DNA of 64,000 bases, from contig NZ_LBMW01000006.1 of the NCBI RefSeq assembly GCF_026168105.1, forward strand, positions 1 through 64,000, written 5' to 3'. The position numbers and the translations under genes are program-made. This document shows, piece by piece, positions 63,002 to 64,000 of the stretch. Each line of letters begins with the position of its first letter. Positions within the stretch are counted from its first letter, which is position 1. The notes below the pieces were generated by a model. The model was not told where the DNA came from. It did no database searches and was given only the letters and a program-made list of their open reading frames with translations. Source of the stretch: Streptomyces hygroscopicus. Lineage in GTDB: Bacteria > Actinomycetota > Actinomycetes > Streptomycetales > Streptomycetaceae.

Positions 63002-64000
63002 CCGGGGGCTCCGGGCCCGCGCCCCGCGGTTCCTCCTGGGGCGGGCCCTGTCCCCGGGCCGGCCGGAACAGCCCGCCGCCGTCCCGCCGCCCCCGTGTGC
63101 CCGGTCCGCCGTAGCTCGCGGGGCCGCCGTCGCCCGGGTACCCGGGCGGGTCGCCGTGTCGGTGCGGGGCGTTCAGCAGGATGCCGCCGAGTACGGCGCC
63201 CCCCGTCCGCAGACCGTCGCCGTACGGCGTCCCGTACGCCCGTACGTCCCGCTCCGCGAGCTGCCGGGCCTGCCGGGCGAGCGCGTCGGCCTCCCGGGCG
63301 TCGGCGAGGGCCTCGGCCGGCGCCGGGACCGGGGCCGCGTCCGTGTTCTCGGCCTCGCGCAGCTGCCGCTCCGCCTCCGCGAGCCGCGTCCTGGCCTCAC
63401 AGCCGACGGCTCCGCGGTGCGCCGTCACATACTCCGCGGTGGCACCGACGGTGCTGCGGGCGACGAGAACGGCCCGTTCGAGCCGCCGGAGCACACGCGG
63501 CCCGTCCGCCTCGTGCCACACCGCCCGGTCCAGCCCCACGGCCACCTGCTCGATCCGCCGCAGAGCGCCCACCGGATCACTCCGCCCGCCGATGCCCGCG
63601 GCAGTCGTCCCGCCGTCCTCCGATGCGCCCGCTCCTGCCCTCGTGTCCTCCTCCGTCCTCGTGTCCTCCGTCGCGCCGGTGGCCGCGGCAGCCGTCACGC
63701 CGTCGTCCGTCCCAGCGTCGTCCGTTCCGCCCGCTCCTGCCCTCGTGTCCTCCTCCGTGCCCGTGTCCTCCTCCGTGCCCGTGTCCTCCTCCGTGCCCGT
63801 GTCCTCCTCCGTCCCCTCGCCGCCCGTCTCCTTCCGTACCTGAGCCACCACCGACTCCCCGTAGGCGATCCGGCCCCGCAGATCTGCGCGGGCGGCCTCG
63901 GTGTCCAGCGGTTCACGGGCCTGTGCCAGGCCGGTCTCCGCGTCGGTCAAGGCCGCGGGGAGGTGGTCCGTCGCCGTGGCGAGGGCCGAGGCGAGGCGGG
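62988..64000 (-). CDS. TPM-type protein, C-terminal part (runs off the window edge)
   Basis: At least 337 codons, open to the edge. The visible part is a helical, coiled-coil-like region (ALTDAETGLAQAREPLDTEA, LRRLERAVLVARSTVGATAE, RTRLAEAERQLREAENTDAA) with an acidic repeat tract near the edge and a Gly/Pro/Arg tail. This resembles the C-terminal portion of Streptomyces TPM-domain proteins, whose N-terminal TPM domain would lie beyond 64000. The stop codon lies inside the convergent phosphatase gene (14-nt overlap). The family call rests on overall layout only. Confidence 0.65.
   Translation of the reverse strand, partial: RLASALATATDHLPAALTDAETGLAQAREPLDTEAARADLRGRIAYGESVVAQVRKETGGEGTEEDTGTEEDTGTEEDTGTEEDTRAGAGGTDDAGTDDGVTAAAATGATEDTRTEEDTRAGAGASEDGGTTAAGIGGRSDPVGALRRIEQVAVGLDRAVWHEADGPRVLRRLERAVLVARSTVGATAEYVTAHRGAVGCEARTRLAEAERQLREAENTDAAPVPAPAEALADAREADALARQARQLAERDVRAYGTPYGDGLRTGGAVLGGILLNAPHRHGDPPGYPGDGGPASYGGPGTRGRRDGGGLFRPARGQGPPQEEPRGAGPEPPARTG
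63745..63816. repeat. 18-bp coding tandem repeat (TEEDTG)
   Basis: Four copies of an 18-bp unit beginning GTGTCCTCCTCCGTGCCC on the plus strand encode a GTEEDT repeat in the minus-strand TPM-type gene. A related earlier stretch near 63630-63670 repeats GCTCCTGCCCTCGTGTCC, showing a wider duplication within the gene. Confidence 0.9.

Overview
The window is chromosomal DNA from a Streptomyces or a very close actinomycete. The base composition is very high in G+C, and many genes start with GTG and overlap their neighbours by 4 nt. Leucine TTA codons are nearly absent (two were found). The gene content is typical: a WhiB-family regulator, polyphosphate glucokinase, partner-switching phosphatases with anti-sigma-type kinase tails, and DUF1707 and DUF6542 proteins. 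From memory, the order oxyR/ahpCD, class II and class I fumarase, WhiB, glpX, xseAB, ispH, ppgK, ychF matches one conserved region of the Streptomyces coelicolor chromosome. This was not checked by alignment.

Layout. (1) 0.1-2.3 kb: ahpCD peroxide defence, divergent from oxyR. (2) 2.5-4.3 kb: a three-gene roadblock/LC7-type set. (3) 4.3-7.9 kb: an operon of PadR regulator, ABC ATPase and FtsX-type permease. (4) 8.0-9.3 kb: a ribbon-helix-helix gene and an SPFH membrane protein, with a small inverted-repeat element at the end of the former. (5) 9.6-16.8 kb: a class A penicillin-binding protein, a catalase, a GAF-PP2C-kinase regulator and a DUF402 protein. (6) 16.8-28.7 kb: core metabolism and housekeeping (two fumarases, wblI, glpX, exonuclease VII, ispH, ppgK, ychF). 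(7) 29.1-30.6 kb: a flotillin with an NfeD-like partner.

From about 30.6 to 55 kb the window looks like accessory DNA. It holds three more PP2C (SpoIIE/RsbU-type) phosphatases, an orphan substrate-binding lipoprotein, and decayed genes (DUF488 remnants, a frameshifted membrane gene, a ClC channel scar). It also holds a MarR regulator, a GH92 mannosidase with a ricin-type lectin tail, a lipid-linked-type mannosyltransferase, a Tat-exported phosphoesterase, and an RtcB/archease RNA-repair cluster. From 54.3 to 64 kb come a threonine-synthase-like enzyme, a subtilisin-like protease, a GntR regulator, small genes, a NUDIX hydrolase, a stand-alone anti-sigma-type kinase, a fifth multi-sensor phosphatase and a partial TPM-type protein running off the edge.

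The main theme is partner-switching signalling. Five PP2C phosphatases carry different sensor modules (GAF; PAS; Cache+PAS+GAF; a complete amino-acid permease; PAS+PAS+GAF), and four of them also carry an anti-sigma-type kinase domain. The most unusual is the gene at 48242-50875, an APC-superfamily transporter fused to phosphatase and kinase. It suggests a transporter-coupled regulator that acts on unseen STAS anti-sigma antagonists. No STAS gene was found in the window.
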